DNA from: Saccharothrix carnea
Lineage (GTDB): Bacteria; Actinomycetota; Actinomycetes; Mycobacteriales; Pseudonocardiaceae
Direction: 5' to 3'
DNA length: 64,000 nt
Assembly: GCF_003014735.1 (NCBI RefSeq)
Contig: NZ_PYAX01000023.1
Span: 1 to 64,000, forward strand
Each line of letters starts with the position of its first letter. Position 1 is the stretch's first letter. Below, in pieces: positions 1 through 9,259 of this stretch. Position numbers and translations under genes: made by a program. The notes below the pieces were generated by a model. That model was not told the DNA's origin, searched no databases, and saw only the letters and a list, made by a program, of their open reading frames with translations.

Positions 1-205
1 GGCGGCGGTGGGTGGCGGGCGGTGGGGGTGAGGGGGTTGGTGGTGTGGGGCGGGGGTTGGGGGCGGTCCTCTTTGTTTCAACCGACGCTTCAGGGGCGGG
101 ATAACGGCGTTTTGGTTTGTTGGTTTTTTAGGTTCACCCGGTTGGGTGGCCGGGGTGAGGGGTGGGTTGTTGCTGTTTGCGCTGGTCTGGGTGCTGGCGG
201 GTGGG

Positions 206-1003
206 TTAGACCGGGTCGGCGGCGGGCTCGCTTGTGCTGGGGTGGGGTGCGTCTTGGAGGGGGTCTGCGGTGGGGTGTTGGTCGCGTTGGGCCTTTGGCT
301 GGTGGTCGGCGCGTGGTGAGCGGTCGGGACGGCGCCAGGGCAGTTCCGGGTAGGTCGCCAGTTCCACGTGGGTGGTGCAGCGGGACAGTTCGGCGTAGGC
401 GCCGGCCAGGACGGCGGCTCTGATGCGGCGCACCTGACCGACCGTCGGCAGCTCCCCCACCAGCAGGAACGGCAGCAGCAAGCGCCACGCGCCGACGGTG
501 GCGGCACGGTGGCGGTGTGGTGCGCGCAGCACCGCGCGAGCCACTCGCAGCGCGTGCTCGCCGGCGTTGATCGCCACCGGGTACCCGGCGTGGTCCCACG
601 ACCAGCGCAGGGCGTCGGCCATGGCGCAGCGCACGCAGTCGGCGGGCCCGGTGGCCAGTTCCTCGCCGCACTGGGAGCACGCGAGCAGCGTCATCGCCCA
701 GTCGGTGCAGGTCCACGGGTGCCGTCCGACCTCGTCGGCGAGGACGAGCTCGGCCAGTTCGCGTTCTCCGGCGCCGCCCTCGGCGAGCTGTTCGGCGGCC
801 AGCAGCTCCTGCCAGTCGAGCAGCCAGTACTGGTCGACGAGCTCCGCGCAGAACCGGCACGCCGGGTAGCCGCGGCCGGCCAGGTCGCCGCACGACGGGC
901 ACGGCGAGACGGCGGCGGGGCGGGCCACGCGCCGGGCGCCGGGCGGGAACGGCTGGTGATCAGCCACGCGAGAAAGGTACGCGCAAACGGTGGCGCTTGG
1001 CAT
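206..1003 (-). CDS. Hypothetical protein with two zinc-ribbon-like cysteine clusters
   Basis: Function unknown. The protein (about 265 residues) carries two CxxC...CxxC clusters: CPSCGDLAGRGYPACRFC near the N-terminus and CSQCGEELATGPADCVRC near residue 110, which look like two zinc ribbons. The middle is Trp/Leu/Ala rich with no clear membrane segment. The C-terminal 40 residues are Pro/Arg/Asp/Gln rich and probably disordered. The ATG at 1003 has AAGG five bases upstream; a GTG at 1009 and another GTG at 967 are alternatives. It is divergent from thiC and shares the region of about 180 bases between them, but nothing else ties it to thiamine. A nucleic-acid or protein-binding role is inferred from the cysteines only. 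Confidence 0.6.
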   Translation of the reverse strand: MPSATVCAYLSRVADHQPFPPGARRVARPAAVSPCPSCGDLAGRGYPACRFCAELVDQYWLLDWQELLAAEQLAEGGAGERELAELVLADEVGRHPWTCTDWAMTLLACSQCGEELATGPADCVRCAMADALRWSWDHAGYPVAINAGEHALRVARAVLRAPHRHRAATVGAWRLLLPFLLVGELPTVGQVRRIRAAVLAGAYAELSRCTTHVELATYPELPWRRPDRSPRADHQPKAQRDQHPTADPLQDAPHPSTSEPAADPV

Positions 1004-1010
1004 CCGCACC

Positions 1011-1040
1011 TTGGCATCGGCACCTGGCCGTGGCTATGGT
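1011..1040 (+). promoter_or_regulatory. Candidate promoter of the thiC leader transcript
   Basis: TTGGCA at 1011-1016 and TATGGT at 1035-1040 are separated by 18 bases, a plausible sigma-70-type -35/-10 pair. Transcription would start near 1047, about 35 bases before the TPP riboswitch. Confidence 0.35.
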
Positions 1041-1079
1041 CAGGCCGACAGCTCGACTCACACCGATAACTCAACACAC

Positions 1080-1181
1080 GCGGGAGCTCGCGCCACAGCG
1101 GGCTGAGAGGGCGGCTGGAGCGCGAGGCTCCGGTGCCGCCGACCGCCTGAACCTGACCGGGTAATGCCGGCGTAGGGAGGA
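1080..1181 (+). ncRNA. TPP riboswitch (THI element) upstream of thiC
   Basis: The conserved THI-box blocks are visible in order: GGGCTGAGAGGG at 1100-1111, then a variable hairpin around 1112-1140, then CTGAACCTGACCGGGTAAT at about 1147-1165 and CGTAGGGAGG at 1171-1180. The last block contains the ribosome-binding site (GGAGG, 1176-1180) of thiC. This placement suggests that TPP binding hides the Shine-Dalgarno sequence and represses translation (inference from geometry; the mechanism is known for this family). Confidence 0.95.
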
Positions 1182-1186
1182 ATGTC

Positions 1187-2835
<1,649 letters not shown>

Positions 2836-2836
<1 letters not shown>

Positions 2837-3639
2837 TGGCGTCCACGCCACCGAGGGTCCTCACCATCGCCGGGTCCGATTCCGGTGGTGGTGCGGGCCT
2901 GCAGGCCGATCTGAGGACGTTGTTCGCGTGCGGTGTGCACGGGATGACGGCGGTCACGGCGGTGACCGTGCAGAACTCGCTGGGCGTCACCGGGTACACC
3001 GAGGTGCCGCCGGAGGTGGTGGCCGCGCAGATCGAGGCGGTGGCCACCGACATCGGGGTGGACGCGGCGAAGACGGGGATGCTGGCGTCGGCGGCGATCA
3101 TCGAGGCGGTCGCGGCGGCGGTGGACCGGGTCGACGTCGGGCCGTTCGTGGTGGACCCGGTGGCGGCGTCGATGCACGGCCACCAGCTGTTGGCCGACGA
3201 CGCGCTGGACGCGTTGCGGACGTTGCTGTTCCCGCGGGCGACGCTGGTGACGCCGAACCTGGACGAGGTGCGGCTGCTCACCGGGATCGACGTGCGCAGC
3301 CGTGCCGACCAGCGCAAGGCCGCCGAGGCGCTGCACGCGCTGGGCCCGCGGTGGGTGCTGGTGAAGGGCGGGCACCTGTGGGACGACCCGGAGTGCCTGG
3401 ACGTGCTGTTCGACGGTGCGGAGTTCGTCGAGCTGCTCGGCCCGCGCTACGACGTCAAGCACACGCACGGCAGCGGTGACACGTTGGCGTCGGCGATCGC
3501 GTCGCAGCTCGCGCGGGGTGCGGACGTGCCGTCCGCGGTGCGGTTCGGCAAGGACTTCATCGTCCGCTCGGTGGCCGCCGCGTACCCGTTGGGTGGCGGG
3601 GTCGGTCCCGTGTCGCCGTTGTGGCGGTTGGAGGGCTAG
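2836..3639 (+). CDS. thiD: Hydroxymethylpyrimidine/phosphomethylpyrimidine kinase ThiD
   Basis: Ribokinase-fold kinase that phosphorylates HMP and HMP-P to HMP-PP for coupling with the thiazole. The 267-residue protein begins VLTIAGSDSGGGAGLQAD, the typical substrate-binding N-terminus. It has VVDPVAASMHGHQLL in the middle and the HTHGSGDTLASAIA anion-hole/catalytic Asp motif near the C-terminus. The ATG overlaps the thiC stop by one base, so expression should follow the thiC riboswitch. Length and motifs are complete. Confidence 0.96.
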
Positions 3640-3649
3640 CTTCGGTGGG

Positions 3650-4459
3650 GTGGAGGTCGACTTGACCGGTGCCCCGGAGACGATGCTGGCGACGCTGTAC
3701 GCGCGGGCGCTCGACGCCCGCGCGCGGCAGCCGATCCTCGGTGACGCGGCGGCGCTGGACGCCGTGTCGCGCATCGAGTACGACTTCCCGCGCACCGGTA
3801 TCACCGCGTCGACGGCGGCGGGGGTCGCGATGCGGGCGAAGCTGCTGGACGACTGGACCGCCGACTTCCTGGTGCGGCACCCTTCGGCGACCGTGCTGCA
3901 CCTGGCGTGCGGGCTGGACACGCGGGCGCAGCGGATGGCGTTCGGGCCGGGGGTGCGGTGGGTGGACGTCGACCTGCCGTCGGTGGCGGTGCTGCGGGAA
4001 CGGTTGCTGGACGTGCCGGGCGGGGACTACCGGCTGGTGCACGCGTCCGTGACGGACGACGGGTGGTGGGACGAGGTGCCGGCGGACCGGCCCGTGGTGG
4101 CCGTGTTCGAGGGGCTGACCATGTACTTGACCGGGGACGAGGTGCGCGGGCTGGTGCGGCGGGTCACCGGGCGGTTCGGGCGCGGTGAGCTGCTGTTCGA
4201 CGTGTACGGGTCGTTCGGGATCAGGGTGCAGAAGCTGGTGCCGGCGGTGCGGCGGGCCGGGGCGACGTTGCACTGGGGGCTGGACGACCCGGCCGTCGTG
4301 GAGTCGTGGCACGAGGGGTTGAGGTGCGTGGACGCGGTGCGGTCGGTGGAGCTGCCGCAGATCGCCGCCGAGCCGCTGTCGGGGCGGGTGCCGATGTGGG
4401 TGATGGCCCGGTTGCCGAAGGTCAGGGACGTCGGGCGGGTGCTGCGGTACCGGTTCTAA
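3650..4459 (+). CDS. TcmP/PPM1-type class I SAM-dependent O-methyltransferase
   Basis: A 269-residue protein of the leucine-carboxyl-methyltransferase/TcmP family, which methylates small molecules or polyketide acids. The SAM-binding region is VLHLACGLDTRAQRM, followed by the acidic strand VRWVDVDLPSV and FEGLTMYLTGDEV, all signatures of this family. The N-terminal block DAVSRIEYDFPRTG is also typical. The GTG start lies only 10 bases after the thiD stop, so it may be read through from the thiC transcript, but no thiamine role is known. The natural substrate cannot be inferred. Confidence 0.85.
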   Translation: MEVDLTGAPETMLATLYARALDARARQPILGDAAALDAVSRIEYDFPRTGITASTAAGVAMRAKLLDDWTADFLVRHPSATVLHLACGLDTRAQRMAFGPGVRWVDVDLPSVAVLRERLLDVPGGDYRLVHASVTDDGWWDEVPADRPVVAVFEGLTMYLTGDEVRGLVRRVTGRFGRGELLFDVYGSFGIRVQKLVPAVRRAGATLHWGLDDPAVVESWHEGLRCVDAVRSVELPQIAAEPLSGRVPMWVMARLPKVRDVGRVLRYRF

Positions 4460-4504
4460 GGATGCTCTAAGGCACCGGCGTGGAACTCGGGCGTCTTGTA
4501 AGAC

Positions 4505-5062
4505 ATGGGCGCACTTCAGGACGCTTACGTCGCCGAGCTGGTGTTGAGCCAACCCGAGGCGGTGACGGCGCTGTTCGCGGGCTCGGTGCTGTTGGGCGCG
4601 GTCGGGTTCGTGATGGCGCGGCGGCGTGGCTGGGCGGCGTTGCCCGCCGTGCTGGCGGGGTGCGGGCTGGCGTTGGCGGTCGCGGTGACGTTGGCCCGGC
4701 CGGGTGGCTCCTTCTCGGTCGCGACCACCGACCCGATCGGGATGTGCGTCGCCAACGAGTTCTCGCTGACCGGCTCCCTGCCGCGGCTGAACCTGGTGAT
4801 GCTGGTGCCGTTCGCGTTCTTCGCCACGCTGGCCACTCGCAGGCCGGTGGCGGTGTTCGGCGTCGCGGCGGCGTTCAGCGGGGCGGTGGAGTTCGTGCAG
4901 GCCCTGACCGCGATCGGGGTGTGCGAGGCGCAGGACTTCATCAACAACACGGTGGGCGCGTTCTTCGCCGTGCTGGTGGCGTGGCTGCTCACAGCCGCCG
5001 CGGGTGGCCCTCGTACAACGCGCGGAGGTCGACCCTCTCGGGATCCGGCAGCCACAGGGTGA
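4505..5062 (+). CDS. VanZ-like membrane protein
   Basis: A 185-residue protein with four or five predicted membrane helices (roughly residues 18-38, 45-63, 92-112, 115-135 and 148-165). The C-terminal part contains AVEFVQALTAIGVCEAQDFINNTVGAFF, which matches the VanZ pattern E-x2-Q ... D-x2-N-x2-G. VanZ relatives include proteins linked to glycopeptide tolerance, but most genomic copies have no known role. The ATG is directly preceded by the short palindrome GTCTTGTAAGAC and has no good Shine-Dalgarno sequence. It ends convergently against the MarR gene. The last 25 residues are Arg/Gly/Pro rich. Confidence 0.7.
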   Translation: MGALQDAYVAELVLSQPEAVTALFAGSVLLGAVGFVMARRRGWAALPAVLAGCGLALAVAVTLARPGGSFSVATTDPIGMCVANEFSLTGSLPRLNLVMLVPFAFFATLATRRPVAVFGVAAAFSGAVEFVQALTAIGVCEAQDFINNTVGAFFAVLVAWLLTAAAGGPRTTRGGRPSRDPAATG

Positions 5063-5122
5063 GCGCGCCTTCGAGGAACGCCGCCGGCTCGGCCGCCCGG
5101 TCCGCGCCGGTGGACACCGGCC

Positions 5123-5554
5123 TCAGCTGACCTCGCCGACCAGTTCCTCCAGCGCGGGCAGGGCGTTGACCAGGGCGTCGCGGTGTTCCGGGCTCAGTTC
5201 CTCGATCCGGCGCTGCAGCTCCCGCACCCGCGCCGAACGCACGCCGGACACCATCGTCACGCCTTCGGGCGTCGGCGTCGCCAGCCAGGCGCGGCCGTCC
5301 TGGGGGTCCGGTTCACGGCGCACGTACCGGGCCTCCACCAGGGCCGCCACGATCCGTGACAACGTCGGCGGCGCGACGCCTTCCTTGGCGGCCAGGTCGC
5401 CCAACCTCATGGGGCCGCACCGGGCCAGCGTGGCCAGCGCCGACACCGCACCCGGCCCGAGCCCGGGCGACCCGGTGCGCCGGAGCAGCCGGGATAGCCT
5501 GCCGATCGCGAGGTACAGCCGGGCGGTGGCGTCCTCGACCTGGTCGGCCGTCAC
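5123..5554 (-). CDS. MarR-family transcriptional regulator
   Basis: A 143-residue winged-helix repressor-type protein. The recognition segment is MRLGDLAAKEGVAPPTLSRIVAALVEARYVRREPDPQDGRA, the classic MarR HTH plus beta-wing with the D-x-R-D/G-like turn. It is followed by a C-terminal dimerisation helix. The start chosen is GTG at 5554, preceded by GAGGAGGAG with ideal spacing; an ATG nine codons upstream (5581) is possible. It lies alone between the VanZ-like gene (convergent) and thiG (same strand, ending 58 bases upstream). No ligand or target is evident. A MarR-type palindrome about 2.8 kb away before the dioxygenase gene is a conceivable target. Confidence 0.88.
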   Translation of the reverse strand: MTADQVEDATARLYLAIGRLSRLLRRTGSPGLGPGAVSALATLARCGPMRLGDLAAKEGVAPPTLSRIVAALVEARYVRREPDPQDGRAWLATPTPEGVTMVSGVRSARVRELQRRIEELSPEHRDALVNALPALEELVGEVS

Positions 5555-5612
5555 GGCACTCCTCCTCGGGCAGACGGACACGGGCGAGCATCCATCATGC
5601 CGTGCGGGGCAA

Positions 5613-6368
5613 TCACCCCATTGCCGGACTCGACGCGTGCGCCCAGAAACGCTTCGGGATCCGCCCCGCCAGCCGCGCCAGCCGGCCCGCCTCCACGCCC
5701 GCCCGCATCGCCGCCGCCATCCGCTCCGGGTCCTGCGCCCGCGTCACGGCGGTCGCCAGCAGCACGGCCGAGCAGCCCAGTTCCATCGCCAACGCCGCGT
5801 CCGACGCCGTGCCGACCCCCGCGTCCAGGATCACCGGCACGGACGCCCGCGACACGATCAGCTCGATGTTGTGCGGGTTGCGGATCCCCAGCCCCGTCCC
5901 GATCGGCGAACCCAGCGGCATGACGGCGGCGCAGCCGAGCTGTTCCAGCCGCAGCGCCAGCACCGGGTCGTCGGAGGTGTAGGGCAGCACCACGAACCCG
6001 TCGTCGACCAGCTTCTCCGCCGCGTCCAGCAGCTCCACCGGGTCGGGCAGCAGGGTCTGGTCGTCGGCGACGACCTCCAGCTTCACCCAGTCCGTGCCCA
6101 ACGCCTCCCGCGCGAGCCGCGCCGTCAGCACGGCTTCGGCGGCGGTGCGGCAGCCGGCCGTGTTCGGCAGCGCGGTGACGCCCAGCCGGCCGAGCAGGTC
6201 CAGCACGCCGCCGCCGGACGAGTCCAGGCGCCGCATCGCGACCGTCGTCAGCTCCGTGCCGGACGCCACCAGCGCGCGCTCCAGCACCGACAGGTTCGCC
6301 GCACCACCGGTGCCCATGATCAACCGCGAGCCGAACTCGCGCCCGGCGATCACCAGTGGATCGTCCAC
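5613..6368 (-). CDS. thiG: Thiazole synthase ThiG
   Basis: Forms the thiazole phosphate of thiamine from 1-deoxyxylulose-5-phosphate, dehydroglycine and ThiS thiocarboxylate. The TIM-barrel protein (251 residues) has the Schiff-base lysine in WVKLEVV (around residue 95), plus PNTAGCRTA, MPLGSPIGTG and DAGVGTASDAALAMELG. The GTG start lies one base after the thiS stop, so thiS and thiG are coupled. It is the last gene of the riboswitch-controlled thiO-thiS-thiG operon. Confidence 0.97.
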   Translation of the reverse strand: MDDPLVIAGREFGSRLIMGTGGAANLSVLERALVASGTELTTVAMRRLDSSGGGVLDLLGRLGVTALPNTAGCRTAAEAVLTARLAREALGTDWVKLEVVADDQTLLPDPVELLDAAEKLVDDGFVVLPYTSDDPVLALRLEQLGCAAVMPLGSPIGTGLGIRNPHNIELIVSRASVPVILDAGVGTASDAALAMELGCSAVLLATAVTRAQDPERMAAAMRAGVEAGRLARLAGRIPKRFWAHASSPAMG

Positions 6369-6369
6369 G

Positions 6370-6570
6370 TCACCCTCCCTGCACGGCGGTCAGCACCTCG
6401 ACCGCGGACCCCTCGGGCACCGACGTCGTCCCCCACGCCGCCCGCGGCACGACCTCGCCGTCCAGGGCGACCGCGACACCACTGGCGGGCGCGTCGAGCA
6501 GCGCGAGCACGGTGGCGACGGTCGACCCGTCGGCCAGTTCCCGTTCCAGACCGTTGACCTTCGCCTTCAC
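6370..6570 (-). CDS. thiS: Sulfur carrier protein ThiS
   Basis: A 66-residue ubiquitin-fold protein ending in the required Gly-Gly (VQGG). The terminal Gly is thiocarboxylated and donates sulfur to ThiG. The VNG and ALDGEVVPRAAW blocks match the family. The start is GTG at 6570, preceded by a strong AGGAGG. Its first four bases overlap the thiO stop as GTGA, so translation is coupled to thiO. No thiF adenylyltransferase is visible in the window, so that activity must be encoded elsewhere. Confidence 0.95.
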   Translation of the reverse strand: MKAKVNGLERELADGSTVATVLALLDAPASGVAVALDGEVVPRAAWGTTSVPEGSAVEVLTAVQGG

Positions 6571-7595
6571 CGGCTGTTTCCTCCTTCGCGGAGCAGGGTG
6601 AGCACCCGCCGCGCCGTGACGGGCGCGAGCAGCAGACCGTTGCGGTGGTGGCCGGTGGCGGCCAGCACGCCGGGTTCGAGCCAGTCGATGACCGGCGCGT
6701 TGTCGGGGCTGCCCGCGCGGAACCCGGCGGCGACCTCGGCCAGCCCGTACTCGGCGATGCCCGGCCACACCACCTCGGCGTCGCGCAGCAGGTCGCGCAC
6801 GCCGCCCACGGTCACGTCACCGTCGAACCCGGCCTCGTACTGGGTGGCGCCGAGCACGAACCCGCCCTCGCGCGGCACCAGGTAGACCGGGCGGCCGGAG
6901 ACCTGGGCGCGGATCGTGTGCCGCGGTGGCGGCAACGCGCCCGGCCGCGCCGACAGCCGCAGGATCTCGCCCTTCACCGGACGGATCACGTCGCGCAGCG
7001 CCGGGTGCAGGTCGCGGCTCCACGCGCCGGCGGCGATCACCGTCACGTCCGACTCCGAACCGGACTCCGGCGCGGTGTCCGACGCGGTGTCCGATGCGGT
7101 GTCCGATGCGAACACGACACCGTTGCCCGCGCACGCCTCCCGCAGCGCCCGCAGCAGCGCCCGGTTGTCCACGGCCACGTCACCCGGCACCGACAGTCCA
7201 CTCCGGACCGGACCGAGTCCCGGCTCCAGCGCCCGCAGCTCACGGCCCGTCACCTTCGACGCCGACCGACCCATCCGGCCCAGGTAGGCGCACAACTGGT
7301 CCAGCACCTCGACATCGGCCCGGTCGACGGCCACCGCCAACGTGCCCACCGGGCTCAGCGCGACACCGAGGGCACGCGCGAACTCCGGCCACAGCTCCAA
7401 CGACTCGACGCCGAGCGCCAGCACGTCCTCGTCACCCGGCCACGCCTCGGTGATCGGCGCGAGCATCCCGCCCGCGACCCACGAACCGCCGTGCGGCGAA
7501 CCGTGGTCCACCACCACGACCCGGTAGCCGGCGCGTGCCGCGTACCAGGCCACGGACAGCCCGATGACACCACCGCCGAGGACGGTCACTCGCAT
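6567..7595 (-). CDS. thiO: Glycine oxidase ThiO
   Basis: FAD enzyme that oxidises glycine to dehydroglycine for ThiG in aerobic thiazole synthesis. The N-terminal Rossmann motif is MRVTVLGGGVIGLSVAWYAA. GGMLAPITEAWPGDE and the C-terminal GHHRNGLLLAPVTARRV are typical. The ATG at 7595 begins exactly at the FAD strand; a GTG at 7610 sits too close to the GGGAG sequence of the riboswitch, and a TTG lies between. A 12-bp tandem repeat encodes SDTA three times, followed by Ser/Glu-rich residues, in the loop before VIAAGAWS; this is an unusual insertion. Confidence 0.93.
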   Translation of the reverse strand: MRVTVLGGGVIGLSVAWYAARAGYRVVVVDHGSPHGGSWVAGGMLAPITEAWPGDEDVLALGVESLELWPEFARALGVALSPVGTLAVAVDRADVEVLDQLCAYLGRMGRSASKVTGRELRALEPGLGPVRSGLSVPGDVAVDNRALLRALREACAGNGVVFASDTASDTASDTAPESGSESDVTVIAAGAWSRDLHPALRDVIRPVKGEILRLSARPGALPPPRHTIRAQVSGRPVYLVPREGGFVLGATQYEAGFDGDVTVGGVRDLLRDAEVVWPGIAEYGLAEVAAGFRAGSPDNAPVIDWLEPGVLAATGHHRNGLLLAPVTARRVLTLLREGGNSR

Positions 7596-7610
7596 TGCCA
7601 AGGCACTCAC

Positions 7611-7697
7611 GCTCCCTGCGCCGGCATGACCCGGATCAGGTTCGACGGTCGGAGCGAACCACGCTCCCTCTCAGCCCGGTGTGTTCCAGGCTCCCGT
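7611..7697 (-). ncRNA. TPP riboswitch upstream of thiO-thiS-thiG
   Basis: Read on the minus strand, the THI-box elements are GGGCTGAGAGGGAGC, GAACCTGATCCGGGTCATGCC and GCGCAGGGAGC. Conserved CTGAGAG is at 7668-7674 and the TGATC/GGGT block at about 7629-7645. It ends directly before the thiO start region, so it should control thiO, thiS and thiG together. It is the second TPP riboswitch of the window and faces away from the thiE gene. Confidence 0.95.
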
Positions 7698-7742
7698 GCG
7701 GACCACGTCCACCGTAGCGCACGAAACGCCCCTGCGGTTACG

Positions 7743-8411
7743 GTGCCGCCCGTGCCAGGACTCGACGGAACGCGGATCAGGCGGCGGCTCGCCGACGCAC
7801 GGCTCTACCTCTGCACGCCCGCGCGGCCCGACCTCGCCGAGTTCGCGGACGCCGCGCTCGCGGGCGGCGTGGACATCGTGCAGCTGCGGGACAAGGGCCT
7901 CGAAGCCAGGCAGGAGATCGCCGCGCTGGAGGTGCTCGCCGAGGCGTGCGCCCGGCACGGCGCGCTGCTCGCGGTCAACGACCGGGCCGACGTGGCGCTC
8001 GCCGTGGACGCGGACGTGCTGCACCTGGGCCAGGACGACCTGCCGGTGCCGCTCGCCCGCCGGGTCGTCGGCGACGACGTGGTGATCGGCCGGTCCACGC
8101 ACGACGTGGCGCAGGCACGGGCGGCGGCGGTCGAGCCGGGCGTGGACTACTTCTGCACCGGGCCGTGCTGGCCGACGCCGACCAAGCCGGGCCGTCCGGC
8201 ACCGGGCCTGGACCTGGTGCGCGCCACCGCGGGCACGACTGATCGGCCGTGGTTCGCGATCGGCGGGATCGACCGCGAACGGCTGCCGGAGGTGCTGGCG
8301 GCGGGCGCGGAGCGGGTCGTGGTCGTGCGCGCGATCACCGAGGCAGAGGACCCCCGGGCCGCCGCAGCCTGGTTGAAACTTCAACTAAAGGGCGTACAGT
8401 CGACGGCGTGA
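7743..8411 (+). CDS. thiE: Thiamine-phosphate synthase ThiE
   Basis: Joins HMP-PP and thiazole phosphate to thiamine monophosphate. The 222-residue TIM-barrel protein has VQLRDKGLE, LLAVNDRADVALAV, DVLHLGQDDLPV, RSTHD, the CTGPCWPTPTKPGRPAPGLDLV loop (shortened here: GPCWPTPTKPG) and AIGGIDRERLPEV, all family hallmarks. The start is GTG at 7743 or, nine bases later, GTG at 7752. It is divergent from the thiO riboswitch and has no riboswitch of its own. The stop overlaps the dioxygenase start (GTGATG), so the two genes are co-translated. An operator-like palindrome lies inside its last codons. Confidence 0.95.
   Translation: MPPVPGLDGTRIRRRLADARLYLCTPARPDLAEFADAALAGGVDIVQLRDKGLEARQEIAALEVLAEACARHGALLAVNDRADVALAVDADVLHLGQDDLPVPLARRVVGDDVVIGRSTHDVAQARAAAVEPGVDYFCTGPCWPTPTKPGRPAPGLDLVRATAGTTDRPWFAIGGIDRERLPEVLAAGAERVVVVRAITEAEDPRAAAAWLKLQLKGVQSTA
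8372..8385. promoter_or_regulatory. Perfect palindrome GTTGAAACTTCAAC, candidate operator
   Basis: GTTGAA and TTCAAC are exact inverted repeats around a two-base spacer. The AT-rich site lies within the last codons of thiE, 25 bases before the dioxygenase start. TTGAA..TTCAA palindromes are the typical shape of MarR-family operators, so a local promoter for the dioxygenase under MarR-type control is inferred. Confidence 0.5.
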
Positions 8412-9166
8412 TGCCTGTGCTGTACCTGGGCCACGGGGCGCCCCCGCTGGCCGACGACGAACGGTGGACCGGCGAGCTGAGGTCCTGGTCGGCGACGTTG
8501 CCGCGGCCCGAGTCGGTCCTCGTCGTGTCCGCGCACTGGGAGAACGACCAGCTCACGCTCGGCGCGACCACCACCGTGCCGCTGACGTACGACTTCTGGG
8601 GCTTCCCCCGGCGGTACTACGAGGTCACCTACGACGCGCCGGGCGCGCCCGAGCTCGCCCGCGAGGTCGTCGGGCTGCTCGACCGGCCCGTGGCGCACGA
8701 CGAGCGGCGCGGGCTCGACCACGGCGCGTACGTGCCGCTGAAGGAGCTGTTCCCCGAGGCGGACGTCCCCGTGCTGCAGATGTCCATGCCCAGCCTCGAC
8801 CCGCGCGACCTGTTCGACGTCGGCCGCCGGCTCGCGCCGCTGCGCGAACAGGGCGTGCTGATCGTCGGCAGCGGGTTCATGACGCACAACCTGAGCTGCG
8901 TGGACATGTCAGTCGGCCCCGACTACGAGCCGCCGTCGTGGTCGGCCGAGTTCGACGACTGGGCGGGCCGGGCGCTGGCCGCCGCCGACGTGGACGCGCT
9001 GCTGGACTTCCAGCGCAAGGCGCCCGCCGCCGGTGTCGCGCACCCGCGCACCGAGCACTTCGCGCCGCTGTTCGCGTCGTTGGGCGCGAGCGCCGCGCAG
9101 GAGGCCACGACCACCGTGGACGGGTTCTGGTACGGGCTGTCCAAGCGGTCCGTGCAGTTCGGCTGA
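8411..9166 (+). CDS. DODA-type class III extradiol ring-opening dioxygenase
   Basis: A 251-residue member of the LigB/DODA (YgiD-like) family of non-haem Fe(II)/Zn proteins that open aromatic diols or quinones. Visible metal/active-site blocks are YLGHGAPPLADD at the start, VSAHWEN around residue 43 and RGLDHGAYVPLKELFP around residue 100, with SGFMTHNL further on. The start overlaps the thiE stop. Despite coupling to thiE there is no known thiamine link. The palindrome just upstream suggests an independent stress- or phenolic-responsive promoter. The substrate is unknown. Confidence 0.85.
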   Translation: MPVLYLGHGAPPLADDERWTGELRSWSATLPRPESVLVVSAHWENDQLTLGATTTVPLTYDFWGFPRRYYEVTYDAPGAPELAREVVGLLDRPVAHDERRGLDHGAYVPLKELFPEADVPVLQMSMPSLDPRDLFDVGRRLAPLREQGVLIVGSGFMTHNLSCVDMSVGPDYEPPSWSAEFDDWAGRALAAADVDALLDFQRKAPAAGVAHPRTEHFAPLFASLGASAAQEATTTVDGFWYGLSKRSVQFG

Positions 9167-9178
9167 CCCACGCGCGAA

Positions 9179-9206
9179 CGCCCCCCGGGTCGGAACCCGA
9201 GGGGCG
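9179..9206. terminator. Bidirectional terminator-like hairpin
   Basis: CGCCCCCCGGGT (9179-9190) pairs with ACCCGAGGGGCG (9195-9206) with one mismatch and a four-base loop. It sits between the convergent dioxygenase and protease genes and lacks a clear U-tract. Confidence 0.7.
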
Positions 9207-9259
9207 TCGCGTGAAGCAGTGCGCGGTCCGCAGGGACGACCACGCGCTGACCCTCCAGG

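Noticed and set aside
66..115. GTTTCAACCGACGCTTCAGG segment that looks like a CRISPR repeat
   Set aside because: Only a single copy is present, with no spaced repeats and no cas genes.
22..423. Plus-strand Gly/Arg/Val-rich frame at the window edge
   Set aside because: Composition follows the G-rich low-complexity DNA, there is no ribosome-binding site and it overlaps the zinc-ribbon gene antisense.
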